Shown piece by piece: positions 39,901-47,819 of a stretch of DNA of 64,000 nt. This stretch comes from Polyangium fumosum (lineage in GTDB: Bacteria; Myxococcota_A; Polyangia; Polyangiales; Polyangiaceae): contig NZ_SSMQ01000022.1 of assembly GCF_005144585.1 (NCBI RefSeq), forward strand, positions 1 through 64,000, read 5' to 3'. Each line of letters starts with the position of its first letter. Position 1 is the first letter of the stretch. The notes under the pieces were generated by a model. It did not search any database and was not told where the DNA came from. It saw only the letters and a list, made by a program, of their open reading frames with translations. Made by a program: the position numbers and the translations under genes.

Positions 39901-40687
39901 GCAGCGCCTCGTCGGCCGCGCCTGCGGCGCCGCGCGCGGCGAGCGCGTCGACCATCGTGTTCGCCGCCATCTCGTCTTCGGGCGTGATCTCGAACGCGCG
40001 CAGCCGATCCTCGAGCGCGCTGTCCGCATCTTCGAGCGCCTCGTGCCGCGCCGCCGCCGTCAAATACCCCGCCGCCGCGTCCGCTTTCGGGATCGCGTCC
40101 TGCGCCCACGCCGCGATCGTCCCGATGAGCTCGAGCGGCATCGGCTGGCTCGAATCGAACGCGGCCGCCTCCTTCAGCGCCTCGGCCGCGCCTTTCGGAT
40201 TGGCGCCTCGCGCGAGCAGCACCGCGATCTTCAAGAGCGCCTGCGCCGACGAAGCGGGCCGCGACGGATCACACGACGCGCGCAGCACCTCCGCGGCTGC
40301 GATCGGCTCCCCGAGCCCTGCGAGCCACTCGGCGAGCTCCGAACGCAGCCCATCGTCCTCACCGAGCTCGAGCGCGCGCCGCGCCACGTTCACGGCCGTG
40401 TCGAGCTCCGTCTCGCGGGACGCGAGCAGCCGCGCCAACGTCGACGCGGCCTCGCGCTCACCGGCCACATCGCCGGCCTCTCGACAACGCGCGACTACGC
40501 CGCGCAGGTGGGCGATTTCCGCACGAGGGCCGTGATGCCGCAGGATCGGCTCTTCCGTGCGGTTCGCCTCCAGCACGAGGGAACCTGCCGAGGTGGGCGC
40601 CGGACGGTCAGCGAGCTCGGGCGGCGGCATGGTGCCTCGCCGCCCGACCGGCGCGGCGTCTTCATCCGTCGCGGAAAAATAGCTCAT
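33986..40687 (-). CDS. Giant TPR-repeat protein
   Basis: 2,233 residues starting MSYFSATDEDAAPVGRRGTM. There are no signal peptide or membrane segments, so it is probably cytosolic. Nearly the whole length is Ala/Leu/Glu/Arg-rich helical repeats with TPR-type patterns such as A-L-E-L-G-E-D and A-D-I-H-E-R-L-G-S-P-L-R-A-A-P-L-W-Q-R-L. A Pro-rich disordered insert (P-P-P-P-P-P-A-P, about 1800-1830) precedes a final domain of about 380 residues. TPR arrays are protein-interaction scaffolds; the binding partner is unknown. The frame stays open further upstream, but that part is antisense to SppA's end and not convincing. Confidence 0.8.
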   Translation of the reverse strand: MSYFSATDEDAAPVGRRGTMPPPELADRPAPTSAGSLVLEANRTEEPILRHHGPRAEIAHLRGVVARCREAGDVAGEREAASTLARLLASRETELDTAVNVARRALELGEDDGLRSELAEWLAGLGEPIAAAEVLRASCDPSRPASSAQALLKIAVLLARGANPKGAAEALKEAAAFDSSQPMPLELIGTIAAWAQDAIPKADAAAGYLTAAARHEALEDADSALEDRLRAFEITPEDEMAANTMVDALAARGAAGAADEALRDHALAAFQTNRYRARQVHLRRVSRALDEGNAARAIAAVLDAGIVAEVESDLGLLADRAVALASLDGIASVRRELRQKGGSIASIAARAKGSEVAAAALLQATLGASKERERADALVQIAAETSGEVSASLLAVAAEGYLGLGIASLARRTAEDACLTDPGSARALSALAKATIAMPDLDAAMAVEGGASTMLIRSSLCEGLAKSFEAVGEMALAVTWTQRWLALRPGCPNAMRELVRLASQAYDPDRLEDALGWVLAQPRPLDDMASLFGDALALLFELDAPRAIDVGRRALDMYGPRVPGLRGRLLAMSDRAEDVALGVILLERLVSADTKNERTIERLFDLAQRRATAEDWDGAAAELARAAAKGAESRHLHEHLDALDDKMQQSGASLGSDGLVAFVEARVHALGDLVDGPEQSALENLSSGLRDLGAVRWDLAQDSAGAEEAFWRAAVAAPRGGMERYARDLVTFAGPAAALDAIVRRSETLTSEPRRRASLLIEAANLAVANGLPKRALEIGASAIQIDPSRAEAVAIVERSSAVEGGIDVLDRTYDVLAAAALGCYGRRAAHYRGARQLERRGATEAALRHAVACFEAVPSEGTSYFLMARLAERGGNPTEAIRAIERVAEAADGGVRAAWLKRAASLAKAAGEGSRMRFDLLLRALTARPDLGTIEEIGEALRKLIASVSHVGPLVARFETAALAALKRTDGPDGARAAVALAKVALGILGAYALGLSLVERAVAADGDIDEYDTLVELAPMVAAGDAATTRAFLESLLLAVAKPYASVGVALLRLGGKLAHAIGDPLVTGTLFVQAARRAPDDELLVSDADAAVFASGDAALARDLDAAVAPDVRLAALLHVAERKEREGNFAESIETLERALRSPSITPEQREAALSSMRRLFVLSERASEAEAVLASELARQDLGPMSRVRIAVDLSTMLAGRGEDAAALDVLKRILQDSEPTDELLATTLRLARRTGDRPAQVALLNLQLQRTDDAVARAAILRELAALLEALGDHKAGVAHLKAASELAPDNEEALEGLEAHAASQGDHAAVADILGKRIAAASTPDLRRTLRLRRAAVLEQRLGRLEDACAELDALLAETPDDPSALRFLADIHERLGSPLRAAPLWQRLGELSAKTDERAEYGIRAANDWLAGGNAQAARNILESIAPIAARDAVIELRVSIARHQGDARTLSEALDQLATASREPADKRASYLVEAARASSSTGDEATALDRVRRAVRLAPHSAEAVLEARRLEYRARGGGTPREAQHAIDELMRIAEHLTPEQMELQAFLLAEELDVIQGGGAGMRELSRRHAAFGPAPLIALGMAERLVRNKNFDAALPLFERALTGDLRGLRSRGRVALAAADAALSAGQLETASRLLDTAAVEPDTRPIAMRKKLEFVAGYGEPEAARAALFDLIRQSAGLDRARFLYQLGRLVVATDPDEAIRLYADAFPLAAPDRNLTAQIAEELAHARRPRLIVEPSDPPPPPPPPAPAPLGDDGQALVLDLEEAFDSAFDDAVDDDDIPIPLAASAIRSMPTGLRPPPPPAEKPLPAPIVEEPPPPAQPRARTAPPAPAPGGGPARETALFEQLMAGSYDAGERLVELYGANAEARSRDLLVVRKHQASLRPGDRTTLQKLHEAALLDRNGAYARAVDHVLAGFDPAGRAVAPPALSALASAPELVLALLFRNVESPINEALAITWETGRYRREPSHYGLTGALRVQPGAPTVLGDVWGSVTRVFGAARTPLFHRRVPAGAPNQASALGVQVALLAPPAVVLSGEIREETPELRYLLGASIAGAMPEHVLVRLPEEHLRTLIEALRAAFGPVGPTGGTDPGVARLGQDLWQIVPPRGDRRLREIFAQPDGITYEAAMESARRAARRAGLFASGDLPTALRLVVAELKLEIDTPLTAEGGLARACAAHPALADLVRLATRSEYAEARFRAAPSTEGNKNGPPSRFRGT

Positions 40688-40733
40688 GGAAGGGCGCGGC
40701 CAGGCTACCAGAGGCCGCGGACGAGCGGTGAGC

Positions 40734-42590
40734 TCAACGCACGATGAGACCGAACGGCATGGCCGCCAGCGTACGCTCGCCCGACAGGAAGGGCGCCATC
40801 GAGCCCAGATACCGGGCGACCTCGGGCAGGAGCGCGCCCACCTCGGGCAAAAGAGCGTCCACGGCGGCTTGCCGCGCCGCCCGCGCAGCCTTGCTCTCCT
40901 GCGCCGCGCCCGCCTCTCCATCCTCTGCGGCTTCGAGCAAATCGAGGAGCCCCGAGCCCTCGCCCACCACCTCGGCCGGCGCGTCGTCCGGCAGATGCGC
41001 GAGCTTTCGCGCGAGCGTCACGGCGTCGACGAGCCCGCCGAGCTCGTCAACGAGGCCCCTCTCCTTGGCCTCGACCCCGCCAAAAATCCGACCCTCGGCG
41101 CTCTCGGCGACCTTCTCGACCGCCATCCCCCGCCCCTCGGAAATGCGCCGGACGAACACATCGTAGATCGACTGCATCGACCCGAGCACCTTCTGCCGCG
41201 TCGGCTCGTCCCACCCCTGGAACGGCGACATGTACGTCGCGCGCTTCGCCTTCAGCGGATCGGTCGCGGCCGCGATCGTCTCGGTCGTCACGCCGATCTC
41301 CGCGAGCGTCTTGCCCACGGCGAGCTTCCCCGACACGACGCCGATCGACCCGAGGATGCTCGTCGGCTCGGCGACGATCTTCGTCCCCGCGCAGGCCAGG
41401 TAATACCCGCCGCTCGCGGCCATCCCTCCGACCGACACGACGAGCGGTTTGTCCCCGCGCAGCTTCATCAGCCGCTTCCACAAAAGATCCGACGCGAGCG
41501 CCGATCCGCCGGGCGAATCGATCCGCAAGACCACCGCCTTCGTCGACTCGTCCTTCTCCAGCCGCGCGATCGTCCTGCCGAGCTCACGCTCGTTGATCCC
41601 GTCGCTCCCGCCGAGCGGCGACGACGGCGCGCCGCCCATCGCGATCGCCCCTGTCGCCGGCACGATCGCCACGTGCGGCTCTCCGCCCGAGCCCGGCCCC
41701 GCGAGCACACGGATTACATCGATGATCCCGCCCGACACCGGCTCCGGCGACGCGCCTCCGCCGAACCGCACGCTCACGCGCTCCGCGCCCGCGAGCTTCT
41801 TCGCCTCGTCACGCGCCTCGTCCGCGTACCCGACCTCGTCGACGAGCCCCTTCGCCTTCGCCTCTTCCGGCGGGAACGGCCCATCCTCCACGATGTCCGC
41901 GAGCTCGGGTTTGCCGCGCCCCTCCGTGATCGCCGACAGCCACGCCGAGCGCAGCCCGCGCAGCGCGCCCTCGACCGACTGCCTCGCCTCTGGACTCGCG
42001 CTGTCGCGCGTGAACGGCTCCTGCGCGCCCTTGTACTTGCCGACCTGCAGGAAGTTCACCTCGACGTGCAGCTTCTCCAGCAGGCGATTGCCGAACACGA
42101 GCTCGGCCGCGAGGCCCACCGACTCCACGCCTCCAGCCGGGCTCACCCACACACGATCACAGCCCATGGACGCGAGCAGCAGCGTCGCGTTCCCGAGATC
42201 GTCGGCGTGACAAACCACGGGCTTCTTCGCCTTGCGGATCGACGCGAACAGGCGCCCGATCTCGTTCGCCCGCGCGAGCCCGAGCCCTGCGGTCCCGAGC
42301 TTCACGAAAAACCCCTTCGTCGTCTCGCGCTCGTTCGCCGCGCCGATCGCCTGCACGAGATCGGCGTGCGTGCGCCCCCGCGGCGAGCCGAAGAGCCCGC
42401 CCTGCGACGACTCGGGCGCCCCGCGCGACAGATCGATCTCGACCACCGAAGGCCCGCTCAGCGCCGGCGAGACCCGCGCATTCGTGGTGCTCCGCGGCCT
42501 CCCCTCGCAGCCCGCGCCCGCGACCACGAGCGCCGCGATCGAAAGGCCGAGCGCCCCCAGACGAACACGTCGGTCTCGCCTCTTCTTCAT
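40734..42590 (-). CDS. sppA: SppA-type signal peptide peptidase, lipoprotein form
   Basis: 618 residues. The signal ends in a lipobox-like A-G-A-G-C, with Cys 28. Two SppA-like halves follow. The catalytic pair is visible: Lys in the first half (V-G-K-Y-K-G-A-Q-E-P, K187) and Ser in the second (G-G-M-A-A-S-G-G-Y-Y-L, S393). This matches the K/S dyad of E. coli SppA, which clears cleaved signal peptides. Lipidation rather than a TM anchor would be a change from the E. coli form. The start ATG overlaps the zinc-ribbon gene's stop (TGATG), so they are coupled. Confidence 0.9.
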   Translation of the reverse strand: MKKRRDRRVRLGALGLSIAALVVAGAGCEGRPRSTTNARVSPALSGPSVVEIDLSRGAPESSQGGLFGSPRGRTHADLVQAIGAANERETTKGFFVKLGTAGLGLARANEIGRLFASIRKAKKPVVCHADDLGNATLLLASMGCDRVWVSPAGGVESVGLAAELVFGNRLLEKLHVEVNFLQVGKYKGAQEPFTRDSASPEARQSVEGALRGLRSAWLSAITEGRGKPELADIVEDGPFPPEEAKAKGLVDEVGYADEARDEAKKLAGAERVSVRFGGGASPEPVSGGIIDVIRVLAGPGSGGEPHVAIVPATGAIAMGGAPSSPLGGSDGINERELGRTIARLEKDESTKAVVLRIDSPGGSALASDLLWKRLMKLRGDKPLVVSVGGMAASGGYYLACAGTKIVAEPTSILGSIGVVSGKLAVGKTLAEIGVTTETIAAATDPLKAKRATYMSPFQGWDEPTRQKVLGSMQSIYDVFVRRISEGRGMAVEKVAESAEGRIFGGVEAKERGLVDELGGLVDAVTLARKLAHLPDDAPAEVVGEGSGLLDLLEAAEDGEAGAAQESKAARAARQAAVDALLPEVGALLPEVARYLGSMAPFLSGERTLAAMPFGLIVR

Positions 42591-45025
42591 CAGGGCTCCC
42601 AGGAATCCGCGAACTTGGCGAGCCGCTCCTTCGCGCGCTTCGTGTGCGGGTTCGCGTCGCCGCCTTTCTCGATGATCTTGCGGTAGAGCGTGCTCGCCGT
42701 CATGCGTTCGCCGTTCTCCCACCGGAGATCCGCGAGCGCGGCGACCGCATCCAGGTTCGTGCCGTCCGCGGCCACGGCCTGCTCGTAGAACCGGATCGCC
42801 GCGGCGCGGTCGCGCTTCTTCTGCGCGAAATCCCCCTGCGCCTTCAGCACCTTCGTGTCCTTCGGCGTCTTCTCCGCGAGCTGCTTCAAGAGGGGCTCGG
42901 CCTTGTCGAGCTCGCCCTTCTCGATCGCCTCGATCGCGGATTTCAGCGCGTCGTCCCCCGCCTCCACCTTGAGGCTCGCGGCCTCGACCTCGGGCTTCTT
43001 CGCGCCCTCCGCGCTCGCCATGAACGCGCGCAGCGACGCCACGAGCGGGTGGGGCCTCGGCATCGCCGCGAGCCTGTCGAGCTCGACCTTCGCGCCGGCC
43101 GTATCGCCCGATCGGGCGAGCGCGTAGATCAACATCGACCGCGCACGCCCGAGGTTCTGCTCGTCCCGCGCCGCGGCCCTGAGCCGCTCGATCACCGTCG
43201 CCCACACCGGCGCCGCCTCGGCCAGATCGAGCGTCGCGAACAAGAGCTCGTCGCTCGCCTGCGGGGTCGCCTTCGGCAGCGTCGCGACGAGCTTCCGCGC
43301 GCCGTCCATGTCTCCCGCGAGGCGAAGCGCGTCGATCCGACAGCGCGTCACGTCCGCGTCGGCCGCCGCGATCGACTGCGCCCGGTCCGCCGCCTGCTTC
43401 GCGCGCCCCACCACGAGATCGAGCTCGCGCTTCGCGTTCGGCAGATCCGGATCCGACGCGCCGAGCAGCCGCACCTTGAGCCACGCCACGTCCGCGCGCA
43501 CGACCGCGAGGCGCGCGAGCCGCACCGCCACGCGCAGATCCGCGTCCGCGATCGCGCTCGCCTTCACGTACGACTCGTTCGCCGCGTCGAGATCCCCATC
43601 CCGCAGATCACGATCGCCCTGATCGAGGAGCGCCCCGAGCCGCGCGTCGCCTTGCGTCGACGCCGCCGCCCCGCTCCCCTTCGGCAGGTACTCGCGCCCG
43701 ACCATCACCGCGCCGAGCGCGCCCGCGCCGAGCAGCAAAACCCCCACGATCCAGCGCGCTGCATGCGGACGACGCGGCGGCACGCCCGAAACCGAGAGCA
43801 CATCGTCGCTGTTCAGCAGCGCCGACGACGGCGGCAACGACGTGGGCCCGCTCGACGGCGGCGTCGCCGGCGGCGACTTCGAGGAGATCGGCTTCGCCGG
43901 CTCGGCTTTTGGCGGCGCGGGCGTGGCCTTGCCCGCCGTCAGCGCCGGCGGACGATCCATCATCAGCGTCGGCCCTTCGCTCGTCGGCGGCCGCTCCATC
44001 ATGAGCGTCGGATCGTCGCCGCTCGAAGGCCCCGCGTCCTGCACGTTTGGCGGCTCGGGCGTGGCCTTTCGCGGCAGCGGCGGGGGCTCCGGCGGCGGGA
44101 ACATCGGCGCGGACGCCGCGGCCTTTCGGGGCGGCGGCGGAGGCTCCGGCGGCGGAAACATGGGCGACGACGGCGCGGTTTTTCGCGGCAAGGGCGGCCC
44201 CTCGGCCGGCGGCGACGGGAACATCGGCGCCGACCCCGCGGGCTTGCGCGGCGGCGGCGGAGGCGGCGGAAGCGCGCTGATCCGCTCCACGGTCCCACCT
44301 CGCTCGTCCGACGACGAACCCGCTTGCGCGCGCATCGGCGGCGGCGACCCGAAACCGCCGTTGTTCCGCGTCGAGATGGGCGCCTCCACGACGTCCATCG
44401 TGTTCAGCTCTTCGAGCCCGCCCGGCACGCGCGGCGCCGCGAGGGCCGGGATGTCCGAACCCTTGTCGGCCCCGGCCGACGCGGGCGGGCGCACCGACGC
44501 CGGCCTCCGCCCGAGCAACGCGCCGCCCATCGCCATGGGCGGAGCCGCAGCCGCTGGGGCCTGCTGCTGACGCCCGGGCAACGCGAACACGACCGAGCCT
44601 TCTTGCCGCGGGGGCTGCGCCGCCCCTCCGCCGAGGCCTGCGGGCGTCCTCGTTCGGGTCCGCGCGGCCGGCGGCGGCGGCGTCGTCCCGGTGCCGGGCA
44701 CCGTCATGCCGATGCGGTTGAAGAACGGATCGAGCTCGGCGATCGACCCGAGCCTGCGCGGCCGGCTGTTGCCGCGGGAAAGCACGTCGTCGCGGGTCAC
44801 CTTCCCGTCGTGGATCGCGCCCTGGAGCTCGCGCAGGGCGGAGAACTCGATCTCGCGCCCGTCGACGGTGCGTACGACCCACGTATCGGGGACCGTCCCC
44901 ACGGATGCGCGGCGCACCTTGAACTGGTGCCCGCAGGTCGTGCACTTCACGGAGGTGCCGCGCTCGGAGACGAGAGCGTCATCGAAGTCGTACACCGTGC
45001 CGCAGCGCTCGCAGGTGACTTCCAT
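42590..45025 (-). CDS. Zinc-ribbon membrane protein with TPR domain
   Basis: 811 residues. N-terminal MJ0042-type zinc ribbon with CERC at 5-8 and CTTC at 28-31, then a small domain (WVVRTVDGREIEFSALRELQ) resembling a GYF_2-like module. A disordered Pro-rich stretch spans about 110-410. One transmembrane helix lies at about 423-443 (ARWIVGVLLLGAGALGAVMV), followed by a periplasmic TPR domain to the end (ASTLYRKIIEKGGDANPHTK). Known myxobacterial proteins of this build are signalling or assembly factors. Its stop overlaps the SppA start, so both are in one operon. Confidence 0.75.
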   Translation of the reverse strand: MEVTCERCGTVYDFDDALVSERGTSVKCTTCGHQFKVRRASVGTVPDTWVVRTVDGREIEFSALRELQGAIHDGKVTRDDVLSRGNSRPRRLGSIAELDPFFNRIGMTVPGTGTTPPPPAARTRTRTPAGLGGGAAQPPRQEGSVVFALPGRQQQAPAAAAPPMAMGGALLGRRPASVRPPASAGADKGSDIPALAAPRVPGGLEELNTMDVVEAPISTRNNGGFGSPPPMRAQAGSSSDERGGTVERISALPPPPPPPRKPAGSAPMFPSPPAEGPPLPRKTAPSSPMFPPPEPPPPPRKAAASAPMFPPPEPPPLPRKATPEPPNVQDAGPSSGDDPTLMMERPPTSEGPTLMMDRPPALTAGKATPAPPKAEPAKPISSKSPPATPPSSGPTSLPPSSALLNSDDVLSVSGVPPRRPHAARWIVGVLLLGAGALGAVMVGREYLPKGSGAAASTQGDARLGALLDQGDRDLRDGDLDAANESYVKASAIADADLRVAVRLARLAVVRADVAWLKVRLLGASDPDLPNAKRELDLVVGRAKQAADRAQSIAAADADVTRCRIDALRLAGDMDGARKLVATLPKATPQASDELLFATLDLAEAAPVWATVIERLRAAARDEQNLGRARSMLIYALARSGDTAGAKVELDRLAAMPRPHPLVASLRAFMASAEGAKKPEVEAASLKVEAGDDALKSAIEAIEKGELDKAEPLLKQLAEKTPKDTKVLKAQGDFAQKKRDRAAAIRFYEQAVAADGTNLDAVAALADLRWENGERMTASTLYRKIIEKGGDANPHTKRAKERLAKFADSWEP

Positions 45026-45405
45026 GGGGAACTTGGCAGCTTTCCTCTTTGTGCACCGGGACGCAACGGCCGCGAAGGCCGGCGCTGCGGCGCATCAGGC
45101 TCCTACTTCTACCGCGCTTGCCCTGTCGTGCTCCACTGTTCGACACGCAGGAGCCGTGGATCCTCCGCGCTCGGCCCGCCGGATCCTGGATGCCACAGCC
45201 GATCGTGAACGCCCTTTCACGATCCGACCCCACGCGCCACGCCCGCCCCCCTCTCTCCATCGCGGATCGGCGCGACAAAACCCAGCGCGATCCCGCGGCC
45301 TTGTACAGGGCATGCTGCTTGCTAGGCTCCTCCTGTTGCCCCGGCCTTCGTCAAGGCCCGGGAAGACCTGCTTCGCGGCGTGGTCGATGCTTATTGGGAG
45401 ACGGT
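45026..45405. other. Divergent intergenic region with leader hairpin
   Basis: 380 nt between the zinc-ribbon gene and the Cys-rich lipoprotein, with no supported gene. On the plus strand a weak promoter candidate TTGTAC (45301-45306) and TAGGCT (45323-45328) is spaced by 16 nt. A leader hairpin GGCCTT/AAGGCC (45343-45348 and 45353-45358) with CGTC loop and three further G-C pairs past a mismatch precedes the lipoprotein by about 45 nt. Confidence 0.4.
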
Positions 45406-46536
45406 ATGAAGCGACTTTCTCTGCTGGGCTTCATCGGCATGATGGCGACGTTGCTCGCTGGCTGTCCCATCTACGACGACGACGGCGAGTGGAACGAGGG
45501 ACCGTGCCCCTCGGGGGACTGCTCGAATCCAAACGGCTGCAACGACTCCAATGATTGCGGCGTGAACGAGACGTGCGGCCGGGACAACGAGTGCCACACG
45601 GGCGACTGCACGATCTGGGGATGCACCTCGGACTTCGAGTGCGTCATCGAGGGCATGCAGGCGAGCTGCCAGCCCGGCGGCACAGGTGGCACAGGCGGCA
45701 CAGGCGGCTCGGGCGGGACCGGCGGCACGGGAGGCGTGGGCGGCTCCGGCGGCTCCGGCGGCTCGGTCACCTGGTGCGGCAACCCCGACGACTGCCCCAT
45801 GGGCGAGACCTGCGCACCCGACGGGACCTGCCATCCGGGCACCTGCGACACCGTCGGTTGCATCTACGGCTACGCTTGCGAGGCTTCGCAGTGCGTCCCG
45901 CAGAACCCCGCGGCGTGTGGCACGGACGCCGACTGCAGCGCGCTCGGCGCCGGCTACGCCTGCGTCAGCGGCGTGTGCACCGCGCCCGCAGATCAGTGCA
46001 CGGACCAGACCCAGTGCCCTGCGAACAACAAGTGCGTCGACGGCAAGTGCACCCCGGCGTGCAACGACAACGCCGACTGCGACGGCGGGTACACCTGCGA
46101 CCCCGTCGGCGTCTGCACCGTGCCGGCCAAGCCCTGCACCATCACGAACGACTGCGGCTCGGCCGATGAAGTCTGCGTCGACGGCGCGTGCGTCCCGCGC
46201 AGCCAGATGGGCATGTGCCCGCCGGGCGACGTGTGGGTGGAGAACGGCTGCATCCCGAACCAGACGGCCGCGTTCTACTGCAACCAGGATGGCGTGCAGG
46301 ACGCCTGCGCCGCGGGCTCCATCTGCCTGCACCACGCCTGCTACATCTCGTGCGCCCCGCCGAACGACAACGCCTGCAACAACCTGCCGTCGTTCGACGT
46401 CTGCAAGCCCGTCTCGACGATGTCCGGCGACCACCAGGTCTGCGGCTCGAACGACAACCTCGGCAATGAGTGCGATCCCACAGCCGGGCTCGCCTGCGCG
46501 TCGGGCAAGATTTGCATCGACGGCTTCTGCAAGTAG
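45406..46536 (+). CDS. Cys-rich secreted lipoprotein with Gly/Thr linker
   Basis: 376 residues. MKRLSLLGFIGMMATLLAGC is a lipoprotein signal, Cys at 20; GGGAG sits 6 nt upstream of the ATG. About 35 residues of Gly-Thr-Gly-Gly repeats separate two Cys-rich parts. The spacing C-x-x-D-x-x-C and C-V-D-G-x-C recurs at least six times (E-T-C-A-P-D-G-T-C, K-C-V-D-G-K-C, V-C-V-D-G-A-C), as in dickkopf-like or EGF-like disulfide modules. Predicted to be a surface protein of the large family of myxobacterial Cys-rich lipoproteins. Followed by a very strong hairpin. Confidence 0.75.
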   Translation: MKRLSLLGFIGMMATLLAGCPIYDDDGEWNEGPCPSGDCSNPNGCNDSNDCGVNETCGRDNECHTGDCTIWGCTSDFECVIEGMQASCQPGGTGGTGGTGGSGGTGGTGGVGGSGGSGGSVTWCGNPDDCPMGETCAPDGTCHPGTCDTVGCIYGYACEASQCVPQNPAACGTDADCSALGAGYACVSGVCTAPADQCTDQTQCPANNKCVDGKCTPACNDNADCDGGYTCDPVGVCTVPAKPCTITNDCGSADEVCVDGACVPRSQMGMCPPGDVWVENGCIPNQTAAFYCNQDGVQDACAAGSICLHHACYISCAPPNDNACNNLPSFDVCKPVSTMSGDHQVCGSNDNLGNECDPTAGLACASGKICIDGFCK

Positions 46537-46562
46537 CTCCCCCCTTCTCGCATCCTGCCCCT

Positions 46563-46598
46563 CACACGGCGCCGCGGACATTTTTGCGGCGCCGTGTG
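46563..46598 (+). terminator. 13-bp perfect stem-loop after the Cys-rich lipoprotein
   Basis: CACACGGCGCCGC at 46563-46575 pairs perfectly with GCGGCGCCGTGTG at 46586-46598. The 10-nt loop GGACATTTTT holds the only T run; no T tract follows. It lies 26 nt after the stop. Probably a terminator or mRNA-stabilising hairpin. Confidence 0.65.
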
Positions 46599-46770
46599 CG
46601 CTCGCCCTGCCCGCTCCCGCTGTGGCATGCGTGCTGCCTGGCCCTCCCGCGCGGATTCGATCGAGCGCTCACGTGGTTCGTTTCGCGCTGGGAGCTTCGG
46701 GTCACCTGCAGCGACCCCCAGCTCCCAGCCCCACGTGAGGCTCCGATCCATCCCCGACGGAGCCTAAACA

Positions 46771-47079
46771 ATGAAGAACTACGGATTCCTCCAGCGTTTG
46801 GCAGAGTCGTTCCCTTACGAGCGCAGGACCACGACGAGCTGGCTCGTGCCAGCCTCCATCGGGGTCGGCGTCGGGGTGGCCCTCGGCGTGGGCATCGGCT
46901 TGCTCTACGCGCCGCGCACGGGCGAAGAGACCCGAGAGCGACTCCGCCAGGGCGCCGATCGGGTCAAAGACCGCGCGCGCTTCACCGCCGGGCGCGTCCG
47001 GGGTGAGCTCGAGTCTGCCGCGAACCAGATCCGCGAGCGCTCGTTCGCCACATCGAACGAGGCCGGCCAGAGCCGTTAG
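46771..47079 (+). CDS. YtxH-domain membrane protein
   Basis: 102 residues. A single N-terminal transmembrane segment (LVPASIGVGVGVALGVGIGL, about 25-45) is followed by L-Y-A-P-R-T-G-E-E-T-R-E-R-L, the YtxH signature, and then a charged amphipathic helix (VKDRARFTAGRVRGELESAA). YtxH proteins are small stress-associated envelope proteins of unclear role. GGAG lies 9 nt upstream of the ATG. First of four small membrane proteins in the next 1.6 kb. Confidence 0.8.
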   Translation: MKNYGFLQRLAESFPYERRTTTSWLVPASIGVGVGVALGVGIGLLYAPRTGEETRERLRQGADRVKDRARFTAGRVRGELESAANQIRERSFATSNEAGQSR

Positions 47080-47218
47080 CGCCGACGCGCGCGCCGGCGT
47101 TCGTGACGCGCTCCACACACACCTCACGTGCGAACCGTGTACGCGCTGCGTGCACGGTTTGCACGCTTTGGGGCGTCGAAGCTCCTGCGCGGTTCGTCCG
47201 CGCGAAAGTCGCGGCATC

Positions 47219-47728
47219 ATGAAACACGAGATCCTCATCGCTTTCTTCTTCGAACGCGCGCAGGCGGACGGCGCGCTCGCTTCGCTCGCCGAGCTCGGCG
47301 TCCTGCCCGGCGACGTCAGCGTCATCCCCAAGCACGTCGGCCATCGAGGCGACCTCGGCCTCCACCTCGGCAGCAAGGCCTCCGAAGGCGCTGCGATCGG
47401 CGCTGCGATGGGCGGACTGCTCGGCGCGATCGTGGGCGCGCTCGGCGCCGCGGGCTCGCTCGTCGTGCCCGCGACAGGCTCCGTCTTCGCGGGTCCGGTC
47501 GTCGCGGCGGCGGCGGGCGCCGGCGTCATCGGCGCGATCGGCGTGGCGGTGGGTGGACTTTTGGGGGCGCGTCACCCGGAGTTCGAGGCGCGCTTGCTCG
47601 AGGATGCCGTCGGCATGGGCGGCTCGCTCGTCGCGGTCCGCGCCTCGCCTGCGGCTGCGGGCGCCGTCGAGCGCCTCCTCGAGGCGCGCGGCGCAAGCTT
47701 CGTCCGGCGTGAGTCGGCCGAGCCCTGA
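47219..47728 (+). CDS. DUF1269/general-stress-17M-like protein with Gly-rich membrane segment
   Basis: 169 residues. An N-terminal ferredoxin-like half (MKHEILIAFFFERAQADGAL and L-A-E-L-G-V-L-P-G-D-V-S-V-I) is followed by a long Gly/Ala-rich hydrophobic segment (about 55-115) in glycine-zipper style, and a second half (L-E-D-A-V-G-M-G-G-S-L-V-A-V-R) matching the first. This is the layout of general-stress-protein-17M and low-temperature-induced proteins. Probably membrane-associated and stress-induced. The start lacks a strong ribosome binding site. Confidence 0.6.
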   Translation: MKHEILIAFFFERAQADGALASLAELGVLPGDVSVIPKHVGHRGDLGLHLGSKASEGAAIGAAMGGLLGAIVGALGAAGSLVVPATGSVFAGPVVAAAAGAGVIGAIGVAVGGLLGARHPEFEARLLEDAVGMGGSLVAVRASPAAAGAVERLLEARGASFVRRESAEP

Positions 47729-47777
47729 GGCCGGCCCATTCGTCGTCCCGAGGCGAGCTCGCTTCGCGCGATCTCGC

Positions 47778-47802
47778 AGAGCGCCGAACGAGTCGGCGCT
47801 CT
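47778..47802. terminator. Bidirectional terminator-like stem-loop
   Basis: AGAGCGCCGA at 47778-47787 pairs perfectly with TCGGCGCTCT at 47793-47802 around a 5-nt loop. It sits between the convergent stress-type genes. No T tract is present. Confidence 0.55.
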
Positions 47803-47819
47803 CGCCGTCCTCCAGGCGC

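Noticed and set aside
40688-40921. 78-residue N-terminal extension of the giant TPR protein
   Set aside because: It overlaps the 3' end of SppA, is Arg/Trp-rich, and the Met at 40687 gives a more natural start.
45686-45780. GGCACAGGT-type repeats in the Cys-rich lipoprotein gene considered as a non-coding repeat
   Set aside because: They encode the in-frame Gly/Thr linker of the protein.
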